Shown here one piece after another: positions 47,245 through 56,022 of a stretch of 64,000 nucleotides of DNA. The notes below the pieces were generated by a model, which had not been told where the DNA came from, did no database searches, and saw only the letters and a list, made by a program, of their open reading frames with translations. The translations under genes and the position numbers were made by a program. Every line of letters starts with the position of its first letter. Position 1 is the stretch's first letter. Source of the stretch: Psettodes erumei (lineage: Eukaryota > Chordata > Actinopteri > Pleuronectiformes > Psettodidae); assembly GCA_016785225.1 (NCBI GenBank), contig JAFBJZ010000827.1:838001-902000 (forward strand). The letters run 5' to 3'.

Positions 47245-47997
47245 GGCAGCCTGAGCCCCTCTCCTGTGGTTAATGGAGCTTGAACAGAAGTGAGAAAATA
47301 AGAACAGCTCATTCTGCGCCATGTTGAGGTTCAAGTGGAGGTCAGCGATAACGGGGAACGCTGAATTATTCACAATCGGTTCTTATTTCCTGTACGGTGT
47401 GTCAGGGATTCCTATTGATTGGCCATTAGTCCCACGTGATGCTCATCAATTATTCGGCGTGGCGTCGCACGCCTCTCATTAGGCGAAGACGTATGAAGAC
47501 GACTCATGTTTCATCACGGAGGAAGGCGGGCGTCTGTTTTCCGTCTCTGCGCACATGTATTATCATTATATGCTTAACAGTCACCTCTGCTATAATGAGG
47601 TCTGCACTTAATAACCAGAAGTAAGTGGACGCCCTTGAAGTCGCATTAATCTGCTGCGTCGACGGCCTCCTCCTCCTCCTCTCTCGCCGCCGGCGCCGGG
47701 AAGTTCATCGCTGAGTTTGCCTTTTCTTGTTGGGGAGGGGGCGAGGTCAGGGCGAGGTGCAGGCCGGTCGTGCTCCACCTGGGGAGGGTGGGGGGCGTCC
47801 ACATACTTTTGTATGTATGTGTTTTGGGGGGGCAGTGCGTCACGTTAAAACCTGACCCCGGTCACGTCTCTCTCTCCACAGACCTGTCGTGGCTCAACTG
47901 GTGTCTGACGGGCTCCTGCCTCTTCAGCCTCGTCCTCATCCTCTTCTTCAGGGAGTCGTACGACCGGCTCTACCTGGACGTCTTCGTCTCCGTGTGA
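18422..47997 (+). CDS. slc49a4: Solute carrier 49 member 4 (DIRC2), lysosomal MFS transporter, 9 exons
   Basis: Twelve-helix major facilitator of the lysosomal membrane. The human protein is known as Disrupted in renal carcinoma 2, is electrogenic, and is reported as an H+-driven pyridoxine exporter. Exons: 18422-18716, 20862-20955, 26984-27255, 27977-28106, 31464-31572, 35702-35769, 39810-39937, 43088-43270, 47882-47997. They sum to 1395 nt, so 464 residues and TGA, with all phases consistent (human 478). The start has a strong context (CGACCATGG). Residues E10 to L15 (EREPLL) form the acidic dileucine lysosomal sorting signal. RVYGRRWLVLTLFSLL starts TM1. N193-D-T in the luminal loop after VVPAP matches the glycosylated NxT of the human protein. 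The C-terminus ends in YDRLYLDVFVSV, nearly as in human. Introns 2 and 4-8 are 3-6 kb each, and intron 7 contains an antisense gene. Confidence 0.95.
19951..19980. repeat. (AC)15 microsatellite
   Basis: Uninterrupted dinucleotide repeat in slc49a4 intron 1. Confidence 0.95.
20558..20590. mobile_element. Possible fragment of an interspersed repeat end
   Basis: The sequence around CAGTTGCCAGTTTATTAGGTACA looks like the recurring CAGTGGCCACTTTATTAGGTACA end found dispersed in vertebrate genomes. Only about 30 bp match, the partner end is not seen, and the family is not assigned. Confidence 0.3.
20956..26983 (+). other. slc49a4 intron 2
   Basis: The largest intron, 6.0 kb. It is mostly unique sequence with a mixed AT-rich 5' half and a GC-rich, CpG-containing remainder. 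It holds the CpG-dense block at 22.68-22.93 kb, a GAGGAG purine run near 23340-23357 and a poly-T at 25704-25722. Several ORFs over 180 nt occur, but none resembles a known family or shows paired splice signals with neighbours. Confidence 0.5.
22680..22930. promoter_or_regulatory. Intronic CpG-dense block with NRF1 motif
   Basis: About 250 bp packed with CpG, including CGCGACGACGCGTGACGC and a GTGCGTGCGCGCGCGTGCGTG stretch. A perfect match to the NRF1 consensus (TGCGCACGCGCG) lies at 22779-22790. An ATG in good context (CCATGGCG) occurs at 22737. It could be an alternative promoter, an antisense promoter, or an unmethylated CpG island without a gene. Confidence 0.4.
27256..27976 (+). other. 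slc49a4 intron 3
   Basis: Intron of 721 bp, AT-rich in its middle, with no recognisable feature besides T-runs near 27890-27908. Confidence 0.6.
30429..30455. repeat. (GT)n microsatellite
   Basis: Uninterrupted GT dinucleotide run of about 13 units in slc49a4 intron 4. Confidence 0.95.
31038..31089. repeat. (GT)26 microsatellite upstream of slc49a4 exon 5
   Basis: A 52-bp uninterrupted GT tract, one of the longest in the window. Its transcript is complementary to the (CA)18 tract that follows exon 5. Confidence 0.97.
31397..31420. repeat. Poly(T) tract before slc49a4 exon 5
   Basis: About 23 consecutive T residues, 44 nt upstream of the exon 5 acceptor, probably forming part of an extended polypyrimidine tract. 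Confidence 0.9.
31583..31618. repeat. (CA)18 microsatellite just after slc49a4 exon 5 donor
   Basis: It begins 11 nt after the exon 5 boundary. CA repeats near 5' splice sites are known hnRNP L binding elements that modulate splicing. Confidence 0.95.
35306..35344. repeat. (GT)n microsatellite
   Basis: Uninterrupted 39-bp GT tract in slc49a4 intron 5, 140 bp before a (CA)n tract of similar length. Confidence 0.95.
35485..35525. repeat. (AC)n microsatellite
   Basis: Uninterrupted 41-bp AC tract, 176 bp upstream of slc49a4 exon 6, forming an inverted pair with the GT tract at 35306-35344. Confidence 0.95.
35770..39809 (+). other. slc49a4 intron 6
   Basis: Intron of 4.0 kb of largely unique sequence with a (TC)n run near 36918-36932 and T-runs near 37909-37922 and 39282-39300. 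Blocks around 36.8-37.3 and 38.1-38.7 kb have mixed AT/GC composition that resembles conserved non-coding DNA, but conservation cannot be judged here. The 178- and 186-codon minus ORFs (35677-36213, 39361-39921) show no family signature. Confidence 0.5.
40562..40596. repeat. (AC)n microsatellite
   Basis: Uninterrupted 35-bp AC tract in slc49a4 intron 7. Confidence 0.95.
40924..40929 (-). terminator. Poly(A) signal of nested odf3-like gene
   Basis: AATAAA on the minus strand, 49 nt downstream of the odf3-like stop codon. This is a typical position for a short 3'UTR. No genomic A-tail follows. Confidence 0.65.
40978..41745 (-). CDS. odf3: Outer dense fiber protein 3 / CIMAP1-like, single exon, nested antisense
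   Basis: Sperm-tail and cilium-associated protein of the ODF3/CIMAP1 family with STPGR (Pro-Gly-Pro) repeats. The frame is 255 residues with no interruption, against about 254 for human ODF3. It starts MVGTEPWVGTWRPHKPRGPI, the family's diagnostic N-terminus (WxGxWRPHxPRGPI). Six PGP-type repeat cores are visible: GGPGPKY near 26-31, SPGPRY near 65-70, TPGAGQY near 101-107, TPGPASY near 136-142, TPGPAAY near 179-185 and KPGPGAH near 215-221. The C-terminus SFSFGVHHSKY resembles the ODF3 tail. I chose the ATG at 41745; the frame runs open to 41958, but that part encodes a CA-repeat product (HTRTHTHTRT). From memory, mammalian ODF3 and ODF3B are multi-exon, so this copy lacks the introns. Residues match both ODF3 and ODF3B, so the symbol is at family level only. 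Confidence 0.9.
   Translation of the reverse strand: MVGTEPWVGTWRPHKPRGPIAALCGGPGPKYTLPRLLGISNHDPTRHKAPGYSFGKRHEERYNDSPGPRYLVPPNVTRTGLNVAPAFSLSSRPREPELFQTPGAGQYFPELSGKLTFQATPAYTFSRRFEDAGNNTPGPASYTLPPVHGHRAVAKPSAPSYSFSGRNKMGTFYEDLTGTPGPAAYRVVDPGIHRKTAPRYSMTGRCAATRDPTTKPGPGAHYPERVILTRAKAPSFSFGVHHSKYICPWTVDDLE
41850..41863 (-). promoter_or_regulatory. X-box (RFX) motif upstream of odf3-like gene
   Basis: GTTGCCAGGGAGAC fits the RFX/DAF-19 X-box consensus RYYNYY-N(1-3)-RRNRAC exactly, with a 2-nt spacer. It lies 105 bp upstream of the odf3-like ATG. RFX factors drive ciliary and flagellar genes, so the position suits the predicted product. Confidence 0.6.
41886..41931. repeat. Imperfect (GT/GC)n tract upstream of odf3-like gene
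   Basis: Alternating purine-pyrimidine run of GTGTGC units on the plus strand. It explains the Thr-His-Arg product of the open frame upstream of the chosen start. Confidence 0.85.
46523..46576. repeat. (CA)27 microsatellite
   Basis: Uninterrupted 54-bp CA tract, the longest dinucleotide repeat in the window, in slc49a4 intron 8. Confidence 0.97.
47204..47240. repeat. (CA)n microsatellite
   Basis: Uninterrupted 37-bp CA tract in slc49a4 intron 8. Confidence 0.95.
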
Positions 47998-49500
47998 GGC
48001 GGCCGGGGGACGACTTCATGACGACAAGGGACTGAACTGACAAGGGATTCTCGCACAAAGGAGGGAAAGGAGACGAAGGGAAAGCGGAGCGCCCGCGCTC
48101 TGTTTTTTTTTTTAAGATTTTAGATCGTGAACGTTGGCGGTGGTGGATTCTGCTGCAGCCGCCATCAGTGTTGACTAAACATCATTACCTGTTTTTATCC
48201 GTCTGTCGGTGTCTGTACAAAAAATGGTTGTGAATGTTTGTTTGTTTTTTAAACCAGGCGCGGCATGATGGACTGTTGTTGTTGTTGTTTACAGATGATG
48301 TAATATTTAAAGTTGTTCTCAGTGGCTCCCAGATCGTCTCTGAAACGAACTGTCTGCATCAGGTGACCCCACCACCACCTCCACCTCCTCCTCCACCTTG
48401 AGGAAACGAGGGGCAGCAGCGGGGCAGCTCCGTCAGCCAATCAGCAGGCCTGGCTGTGCTGAGTCATGATACGCAACGAACTGCCCGGCGTTTCAGTGCT
48501 GCTCCTTACTTCAGAGAGGCAGGTTGCTGAGTCATGTTCCGTCGCTCCGTCAAGACCAATATTATGCAAAAAAAAATAAATAAAAATGATTGGATGACGC
48601 CAAGGGACGCGGGCCGGGATTGGACGAGCCCGCCCTTCCCACCAAAGAACTGGAAGACGCTGAGTCAGCTGAACTGTTACACATCAGATGTTGTTCTGCC
48701 AAATTATGGTGAATTGTGGGAATTTTTTTCTTTTTTAATCAAACTGAATAATGTTAATTTGTTTTTTTTTTAACCTTTTGTTTTCCTCAGCTGACTGTCG
48801 GTATTTATTGGAAACGTCTCAACACTAACACCGTTAGAAACTGGATCTTCTGGTTTACGATTTCATCCCCAGCCGAGGCACATTAAGGGAGATTATTTTT
48901 TTAAATTATTATACAGACGATGAGGATTACGTTGCGTCGTCATTGCCAAGACGCTCCTCCTCCACAGCACCAGCAGTGCTCCGAGTGTCTCTGAGCCAGT
49001 CTTAAAAAAAAAAAAAGAAAGGATACTGATAAACCCGGAGCTGTGACCACTGGAGGGACAGAACCACGAAGATCACGCGTCACTTTGTCCGTCTCGTTTT
49101 ACTGTGATTTCCTGTGGGCTTTTCCAGGAGGCTTCTGTTTCCCCGGTGCTTGTTTTTTGTTTTTTTTAACCGTTTTACTCTCCTTGTACAGAAAAGCTTG
49201 TGTTTCGCCTCTCGACGTGTTGCCTTAATCGCCCGGTGCAGTGCGTTCGGCCTCTCTCCTCACACTGTGACTCTCTGTATGTACAGTTAAAGGTCATGTT
49301 CTTCTGCTCAGCAGCTCACGCTCGGCAGTTTTTACCGGGGCTCCGGGTTCGAAACGTCCCGGTTCGGCGGAAAGAGAAAAAAAAAAGAGCGTGACTGAAT
49401 ATTTCCAGCACCTTATTAAAAATGAACATTTTAAGAATAATATTGCTGCTGTTCTCATGTTGTTGATAAAAATAAAAAAAAAAAAACAATCAAAATGGCC
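47998..49500 (+). other. slc49a4 3'UTR
   Basis: AT- and T-rich sequence after the TGA at 47995-47997, with poly-T and poly-A stretches and no coding frame of note. Candidate poly(A) signals are AATAAA at 48575-48580 and at 49471-49476. The second gives a 1.5-kb 3'UTR. Confidence 0.55.
49471..49476 (+). terminator. Candidate distal poly(A) signal of slc49a4
   Basis: AATAAA followed by an A-run. An earlier AATAAA at 48575-48580 is the alternative proximal site. Choosing between them needs transcript data. Confidence 0.45.
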
Positions 49501-50276
49501 TTACTGTTCTTACGATCTGCATTTCCCTCAGAAGTCTTTGGGGACCTGTTGGTGCAGGACGTCACAATGTGCATGTCTCAAACAGGAAGATGACAGTCGG
49601 CGTTTTTACCTCCCGCCGTTCCATTTCACCTCCACTGCGCCGACACAATGGGGAAACGTCCCGCAGTCCAAACAGACCGTGAGGTAGTTAATTATTTTTG
49701 CTTCTATTTTCCCAGCTGGTACAGTCTGCGGTGCGTTTTTGGTCCATTATTTGCTCTTTGTACTGTAAAGGCTGCAGCTGCCCAGGATTTTATCGGCGCC
49801 TCGCCTCAGATGGATTCCTTTCAGAACGGCCGCCCAACAAATTTAAGTAGGTAGAAAGAGGTTTTCGCTCTGCAATTGTGCCGTGTGCAACTTCTATAAC
49901 ATTTCTTTTTCCATCTCTGTTTCAGGCCTCTGACCAGACAGCTTGCTCGACACACTGCCGATGCGTCAGCCCCTTCCACGCTCAGGTATGTGACCACGGT
50001 GGCGCTCTGGATTAAGGCTTCCATTTATCTGACATCATAAATCCCCCCCCCCCATAATTGAAGTGTGACTTGTGTTGCTCCCCATCAGAACACACACACA
50101 CACAACTTAGTGTGGCCGCCCGTCAGCGTTAAGATTGACAGACGGCCCCGGTCTCAGTTGTGTGTGGTTTTTTTTTGTGGTTGTTTACATTTGGCTCACG
50201 CACCGGGCCTTTAAGGAGCAGATTACATCACGCTCTGGTGCGGCCTGAACTCATTTGCTGTGTTATTTTGGCAGCA

Positions 50277-50330
50277 GAGAGACGTTCCCGCGCCGCGTCC
50301 CGGGACGCGAGCGGTGCGGGAACGTCTCTC
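50277..50330. repeat. Nested perfect inverted repeat
   Basis: Arms of 15 bp (50277-50291 and 50316-50330, GAGACGTTCCCGC and its exact complement) enclose 24 bp. That spacer itself holds a perfect 14-bp palindrome, GCGTCCCGGGACGC, at 50295-50308. DNA could extrude a cruciform, and RNA could form a two-level hairpin. Confidence 0.9.
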
Positions 50331-50624
50331 CGAGGACACCCCTGCATTCCAGGAAATCTCGCTGATCCCGTCTTTCCTCGGAATACCAATCGGGACGAGC
50401 ACGCGCGCGACCCACGGGCGTGACCTCGCCGTTTTTAAGCCCCCCGTTAGGTGCCTGCATGCCCCCCCACCTCCACCCTCCACCCTCAACCCCCCACCCC
50501 CCACCCCCTCTGGTGGCCCAGCTGGGGATGAGCTCATTCGCCGTTGCTGGTGAGAACAAAAGTCTCCGGGGCAAATCTGCGTGCAGGAGAATGTGGAGGA
50601 CCTGGATCCAATTACCATCAGTGG

Positions 50625-50625
<1 letters not shown>

Positions 50626-50657
<32 letters not shown>
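50626..50657. repeat. (GT)n microsatellite
   Basis: Uninterrupted 32-bp GT tract in intergenic DNA. Confidence 0.95.
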
Positions 50658-50659
<2 letters not shown>

Positions 50660-51043
50660 AACAAAAAGATGCTGAGATTAATTTCACCTCATCTAAAAAG
50701 AAAAAAAAAGAAATTATTCTGTTCGTGATCCTTTTGAACCGGTGCCATTCAGGCTGACAGGAACTCCTGACCTGAGCCTCTTCTCTTTCTACGAATCAAA
50801 TCCACAAATGACAGGAAAAGTAATAATACGAGCGGTTTCAGGTCAGGCGTGCCTCACATGGTTGCGTGGCATTTACAGAGCGGGCCTGCGGGGGCTGTAA
50901 AATTAATCCACTGTTTTACGGAGCTCTGTTTGTTTTCAGAGGAGCTGTCACGTTCGTCATAAATCCTGCAGTGAGGAGAAACATCTTGCTCCGTTTTGCT
51001 TTTTTCAGCTTTATTTTCCCTCTCCACTTTCTGCCCCCCCCCA

Positions 51044-51044
<1 letters not shown>

Positions 51045-51082
<38 letters not shown>
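51045..51082. repeat. (CA)n microsatellite
   Basis: Uninterrupted CA tract of about 38 bp in intergenic DNA. Confidence 0.95.
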
Positions 51083-51083
<1 letters not shown>

Positions 51084-54000
51084 TCTCTGTGCACCATGAC
51101 AAAAGCCAAATCTCCGAAATATAATTTATAATAAGTCCAGTTCTGAACAAACACATTAATTGATATGTAATAGTGTGAGTGTTTATTTATGATGGAGAGA
51201 CAAACTCAAAGCTCTTTGTGTAAAAATCCTTTGTTGTTATAATGAAGTTGGACTGGTCGCGGTGACCAAACAGCCGTTGTTGTGAAGGAGTCCTGGTGGA
51301 TTTGAAGTCGTAAATACAAAAACAGAAAAATCTCATAAAACAACCGTGTCACTCTGCGACGCAATTTACAAAATACATAACCACTGTTGATTTTTCTGTC
51401 CTCTCTGCAGAACGCCGTGGCATGCTGAGACACAAACATATTCAGATTTGATTTGCTTGTTTTAAAGTTTTAAATTCCCTGTCAGACACAGAGAAGCTGT
51501 GAGAGGCAGCAATAATAAAAAAAAAAAAGAAAACTGATCGCGGTTTTATCTAACGTGAAAATTACTCTGAGAAGAGGAGCCATTTCATTCATGCAGGGGG
51601 GGATGTTATTAAACCAAAAACACTCTTTTTTACAAAGAGGCCTGTGTGCAGAGCAAATACACTCTTCGCAAAAAAAAAAAAAAAGGGTGGCTGTGTTTCC
51701 CTGTCAGAGGGAGATAAAGTAAGGATGTGCCTGTTTCCCGCTGTTCACAACGCTAACTGGTTATTAACAGCCTTTCAGTGAGAGTTCACTTCCAATTTCC
51801 TCTTCCGGCCGGCTGCCGAGCGCGGGGCGCGCTGTCGTAGCTGTCCCGGGCCTCTCGGGAGCAGACGGCGCGTCACGTAGAGAAACAATAGTTCTCGTTT
51901 ACCGACAAGCAATTTGGGTATTTTGGCTTTTGTCGCGTTGGCCTGTCAGAGGCCAGGAAAGCAGCAGGCGTGCTGATGAAAACCGGTGTCGCTGTCACTG
52001 CATCTGACATTTTATACCTCATCCTCTGTTTTCTCCTCTTAAGACGCCGCGTGTTTTTCTTCCTCTTGTGACTGAAATTCCCTGGTGTCGCTGCACCTCA
52101 GCGTCTCCTTGGGCCTCCCCGAGCTCCACGAGTCCCTTAATTGACTTCTCCGGGATTATGAAAAATGAGCCGCGCTTTCAAATGGCTCATTTAGCAGAAC
52201 TGCTATCACAGCGCCTGTTACTTTATCTTCAACATATTAAAGAGGGCTAGGTGCTCCTGATGAGGAGTGATGGGCTGCAAAAGCCCGTGCTACCGGCGTT
52301 TGACAGCTGGCCGCTAATTTGACGATTCATCACCGGTGAATCTGAGATACTGGGCCGCTCCTGTGGGAAAACACAACACATATGAAGATATAAACGCTCC
52401 ATCAGTGTTTCTAAAAACCAAGAGACACACTCATAGGAGATGACACAGTGGCGTGCGTGTTGATTTAGCGCCTGCAGAGTGTTTGGGTCGCAGGTTTATG
52501 GGCTGTGACAGTCACTGCGCGACAGCTTCGTGTCACAAGCAACATATCAAACTGGCGTTTGATACTCCTGAGTGAACGCTACTCTTACACAAGTCTCCCA
52601 TACATTACAGCAATTTACCTGTAAGGGAAGGATGAAATCTGCAATCCTTGCTCTGTGCAAAAGTGTGTTCCAAACAAACAAGCAGTTAAAATCAAGTGGT
52701 TAGAGAGCTAGAGTTCCCACTCTCTGTTGCCGTCGCTCCACTGCAGCTCAGGGAAACACAAAAAACGAATTTCCTCCCAAACAGACAGTCCGCTTTGACA
52801 GATCTGAAAGAACGCTTTTCATGTATCCCGCTTTGAAAGGAGGCTTCTGCAAAAACGTCTGCTTTTACATGGAGGACCACAGCTGTGCTCACCTCAAACA
52901 GACGGGTTCCAGTGGTGAAGTTTTCACAGCAGAAGAAAAAACTGTTCTTATCAAAACGTCCAGAGAAACTCCTCTGACCACAATGCTGTATTCACACGCT
53001 CCACCAGCGCACTGTACGGTGAAACAGATTGTAGCACAGGCGAAATTTTAAAGCAGCAAATTGAGTCAAAGAATCCAAAAGCTTCTGTGGACATTTAGAT
53101 TTTTTTTTTTCCTCACGGTGAAAACTTTGATGGATGTATGACGGCCTGATGACCATTACTGAGTCAAACGATACGCCAAACCTTCATTTAACACGAGCAC
53201 TGAGCTTTCACAGCAATGTTCGCCCAACTTTTGGCACATTCCACTGTGTAATGACAACTTTATGGTCAATGTGATTCTCCCTCTGTCCTCGATCTATGCG
53301 AAAACTACCGCTTTAATAACTTTTTAGCCTCAAGGGTGCAAGTTTAATATTCAGCAGATAGATTTTCGGTGGAATTTTACTTTGAGAAGAGAAAGTAAAA
53401 TGCGATTTGAAAGGTCAATGAAAACATGTTAGAAGGTCAAGTCAGAGCTGGCTGACTAAAGCTGATAAGCCATTATTCTGTCACTGACAAAGTACCCTCT
53501 TATTATTCCTGAATCAAGTCGTGTCAAAACTTGCTGAGATGTTCTGAGGTGGGGAAAACAGAGCGTCTACCTGCGAAGCCGAGTTCTGCTCAGGCTGAGG
53601 CTCCTCAGCTCTAATGCGGGAGGACGTGGCCCTGACGGGAGCAGCGTGTCCTCCGAGCAAGAGCAATTATGATAACCACGCGAGCGGAAAGCCGTAGCCA
53701 GAAGAACAGCGAGACGGGCTTTGATGCAGCAGGCTGCCTATTTAGATCGCAGCTCACCGCCGCCGCAGACGCCGTCCTCAGCTAATGTAGATGGGCTTTT
53801 GAAGAGGAGCCCGAGCACTCGGCGGGGCTCCTCTGGCCTCCTCTGGGCTCCTCGGCCATGATGTGCAGCTGTTTCGCCTCTTAAAATGTAATTTCTTCCT
53901 CCTGCCCGTCCTCCTCATCAAAGGTGAGTGAAGGTGCTCTTGTTTTGGGCCAGACTGGCGAGGCAGTGATGTTTCCTTCCGCGGCCATTTAGACGGTACG

Positions 54001-54479
54001 CCTCGCATTGAAGTGCCGTGATGACTCTCACTTGGCTCCATTAACTTTCTGCCAGAACACAATCCAAGTCTGTGCGAAACTCTCCCAGCTCTGGATCCAA
54101 ACAGCCCCCACAGTGCTACAGAAGCACAACTGAAACAAAGGATCCCTCTCTGTTTGACCTGAGTCTCCAGACGCCAAAGTGTTGCACCGTGACCATTAAC
54201 TATCTGACCAGCTTCAATCCACTTGGAGCCATTTTTAGTTGGTCTCACCCTCGCATTAAACAAATATACTTTATTTCTTCTTTATTTTTCAAAGATTAAG
54301 TCAAGTAATATTCTGCATTTTATCCAGAAGTAAACAAATCGTGTTTCCTCTGTGCTTTTATTTAGTTTTCATTTTATTTATAACTGTATTTATATGAATT
54401 TCAGTTCCCTCGTGTTTACCCCTTAAAAAGCACATTTATAACTTTGCGTGATAGCGACCTTTACGTCACATCTCCATAC

Positions 54480-54773
54480 CGTCGTTTCATTGGCTAATCA
54501 GCTGTCAATCTCGTGTGTGCGTGTTGGCCAATCAGCGAAGATGATTATGCCCTATCGCGTATCTAGGTGGGCGGGGCTCTAAGGAGCGCGTCGGTTGAAC
54601 AGAGGAGCGACGACGCCGTGCGGTTAAACTTCGGCACAGAATCTTAACGCGGGACATGTTTCGGTAAAACGTGACGCCGGACGTGTTGTACTGACGTAGA
54701 GCTGCGTGGAACGGAGAGCGGAAGTTTGCGTGGCGCAGATATTCGTCTGTGGACGCGTTTAATGGACGCACAG
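54480..54773 (+). promoter_or_regulatory. Promoter-like block with candidate first exon
   Basis: An inverted CCAAT (ATTGGCT) at 54489-54495, a perfect NF-Y site CCAATCAG at 54528-54535 and an Sp1 GC box GGGCGGGGC at 54569-54577 lie in order. About 185 bp later comes ATG GAC GCA CAG at 54762-54773, followed by a good splice donor (GTGAGC). This reads as the 5' end of a rightward transcript. The product and remaining exons are not identified, and it may be non-coding. Confidence 0.45.
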
Positions 54774-54857
54774 GTGAGCGCAGGTGGCGGTGACAGTGTT
54801 ACAACGTCATCTGACCCAGTTCGTGAGAGGAGGGGGCTCGTTTGTGTCAACACCCTC

Positions 54858-54919
54858 CACCTGTGTCTCCACCTGCGTCTCCACCTGCGTCCCCACCTGC
54901 GTCTCCACCTGTATCTCCC
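54858..54919. repeat. 12-bp minisatellite (CACCTGCGTCTC)n
   Basis: About five imperfect tandem copies of a 12-bp unit, each with a CACCTG E-box. It runs directly into an acceptor-like CACCTGCAG at 54921-54929. Confidence 0.85.
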
Positions 54920-55254
54920 TCACCTGCAGCTGTATTTCCAGACAGACGTAAGTAGTGACGCAACACAACACCCAGCAGCCATGTGCATCTATCTAATGTG
55001 TGTGTACCATCAGTTGTTTGTGTGTGTTGTCGGGTTTGTCGATACTTATGATCGTAAGTTAATCACGTTTTATTTTTCAATGCAGATGCAATGTGTCTCC
55101 AGTGGCTTCACAAAGGATTTTTTATTTCTTGCCAGTGTTCCTTCATGAACTTGTGTAAATTTATTTCCAATTTAGTAACTTGTCATTTCTAAACCATGAC
55201 AGTTTGTGGATCTACTAAATAATTGAGAAATCCATGCCACTCTCATTTTTGTAA

Positions 55255-55515
55255 TTAGTTGTATTTGCCAGCGGCTCCGGGTCCATCCCTCGTGTACCCG
55301 TGTCCACCAGGGTTGGTTTTGTCATAACAATGAGCGATGTGTCGTCGAAGTTGCTTCAGTTTTTTTTTGCTAAATGTATGAAAAGTTTCCGATGCGGCCG
55401 TGGCACAGGTTGATGATGCGGCCATCCATAATCCTGCCCACAAAGCCGTGAGCGGCTCGCTTGTTTTTCCAAGTGGGCAAACGGCCACCAATACAATCAT
55501 CTCTCCTTTTGTCAA
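55255..55515 (-). other. Unrecognised 86-codon ORF
   Basis: The predicted peptide has a basic central segment, TFSKKKLKQLRRHIAHCYDK, and ends NPGGHGYTRDGPGAAGKYN. It does not look like a low-complexity or repeat translation, yet I cannot place it in a family and no flanking splice sites are convincing. It may be a fragment of a mobile element or chance. Confidence 0.2.
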
Positions 55516-55997
55516 TTCATATTCTCAGTACGTTTAAAATGCACATATTTCATGTCAGAATATGGTTAAATATGCAGCTTTCTTTTAACACCACTACCCA
55601 TGCACATTTGTCAACTTCCGTCCGGCTTAAGTAACTGTAGCTGAGAGGGCCGGAGAAAAACAACACGGAGACGATGTGCATTAGGTTCAATCCATTAATA
55701 TCCTTACTTTAAAACACGTGTGTCACCTTTCTCTTCAGAGGGGGGTGCATTCTTACGCAGTTCGAGGACTGCTGAGACGCTGATCGTAGATCACGGCAGT
55801 TATTATTTTTTGTCTGTTGAAACCTGAGTCTAACAGAACAGAACCGAGCAGAACTTTTCCCATGTTCCTTTTGCACACAGCCATGGAGGCTGCAGTGAGT
55901 GCTGGCTGCAGGAACCAGCCTCTGATGGGACGCCGTCCCTCCTCCTCCTCCTGCTACACCTGTTCCCCTGCAGGTCATGTGACCACTTGGCGCGCTC

Positions 55998-56022
55998 GCT
56001 GCTGCTGCTGCTGCTGCTGCTG
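55998..56022. repeat. (GCT)8 trinucleotide repeat
   Basis: GCT/CTG run of 25 bp. On the minus strand it encodes polyalanine in a 179-codon ORF (55709-56248) that is otherwise unrecognised. Confidence 0.9.

Larger units (their letters stand above)
43271..47881 (+). other. slc49a4 intron 8
   Basis: The 4.6-kb last intron. It includes a GT run at 43686-43709, a GAGGAG run near 45187-45210, a (CCT)n near 46331-46355, a (CA)27 tract at 46523-46576 and a (CA)n at 47204-47240. A TAATTA/octamer block lies at 44.58-44.72 kb. No exon is supported. Confidence 0.5.
49500..54480. other. Intergenic region downstream of slc49a4
   Basis: About 5 kb with no recognised gene. It contains a nested palindrome at 50277-50330, a C-rich tract at 50461-50510, (GT)n at 50626-50657 and (CA)n at 51045-51082. 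A stretch around 52.08-52.30 kb has non-repetitive, AT/GC-mixed composition. I saw no known transposon. Confidence 0.5.

Noticed and set aside
49341..49362. tRNA B-box-like GGGTTCGAAACG
   Set aside because: No A box, no acceptor stem and no cloverleaf could be drawn around it.
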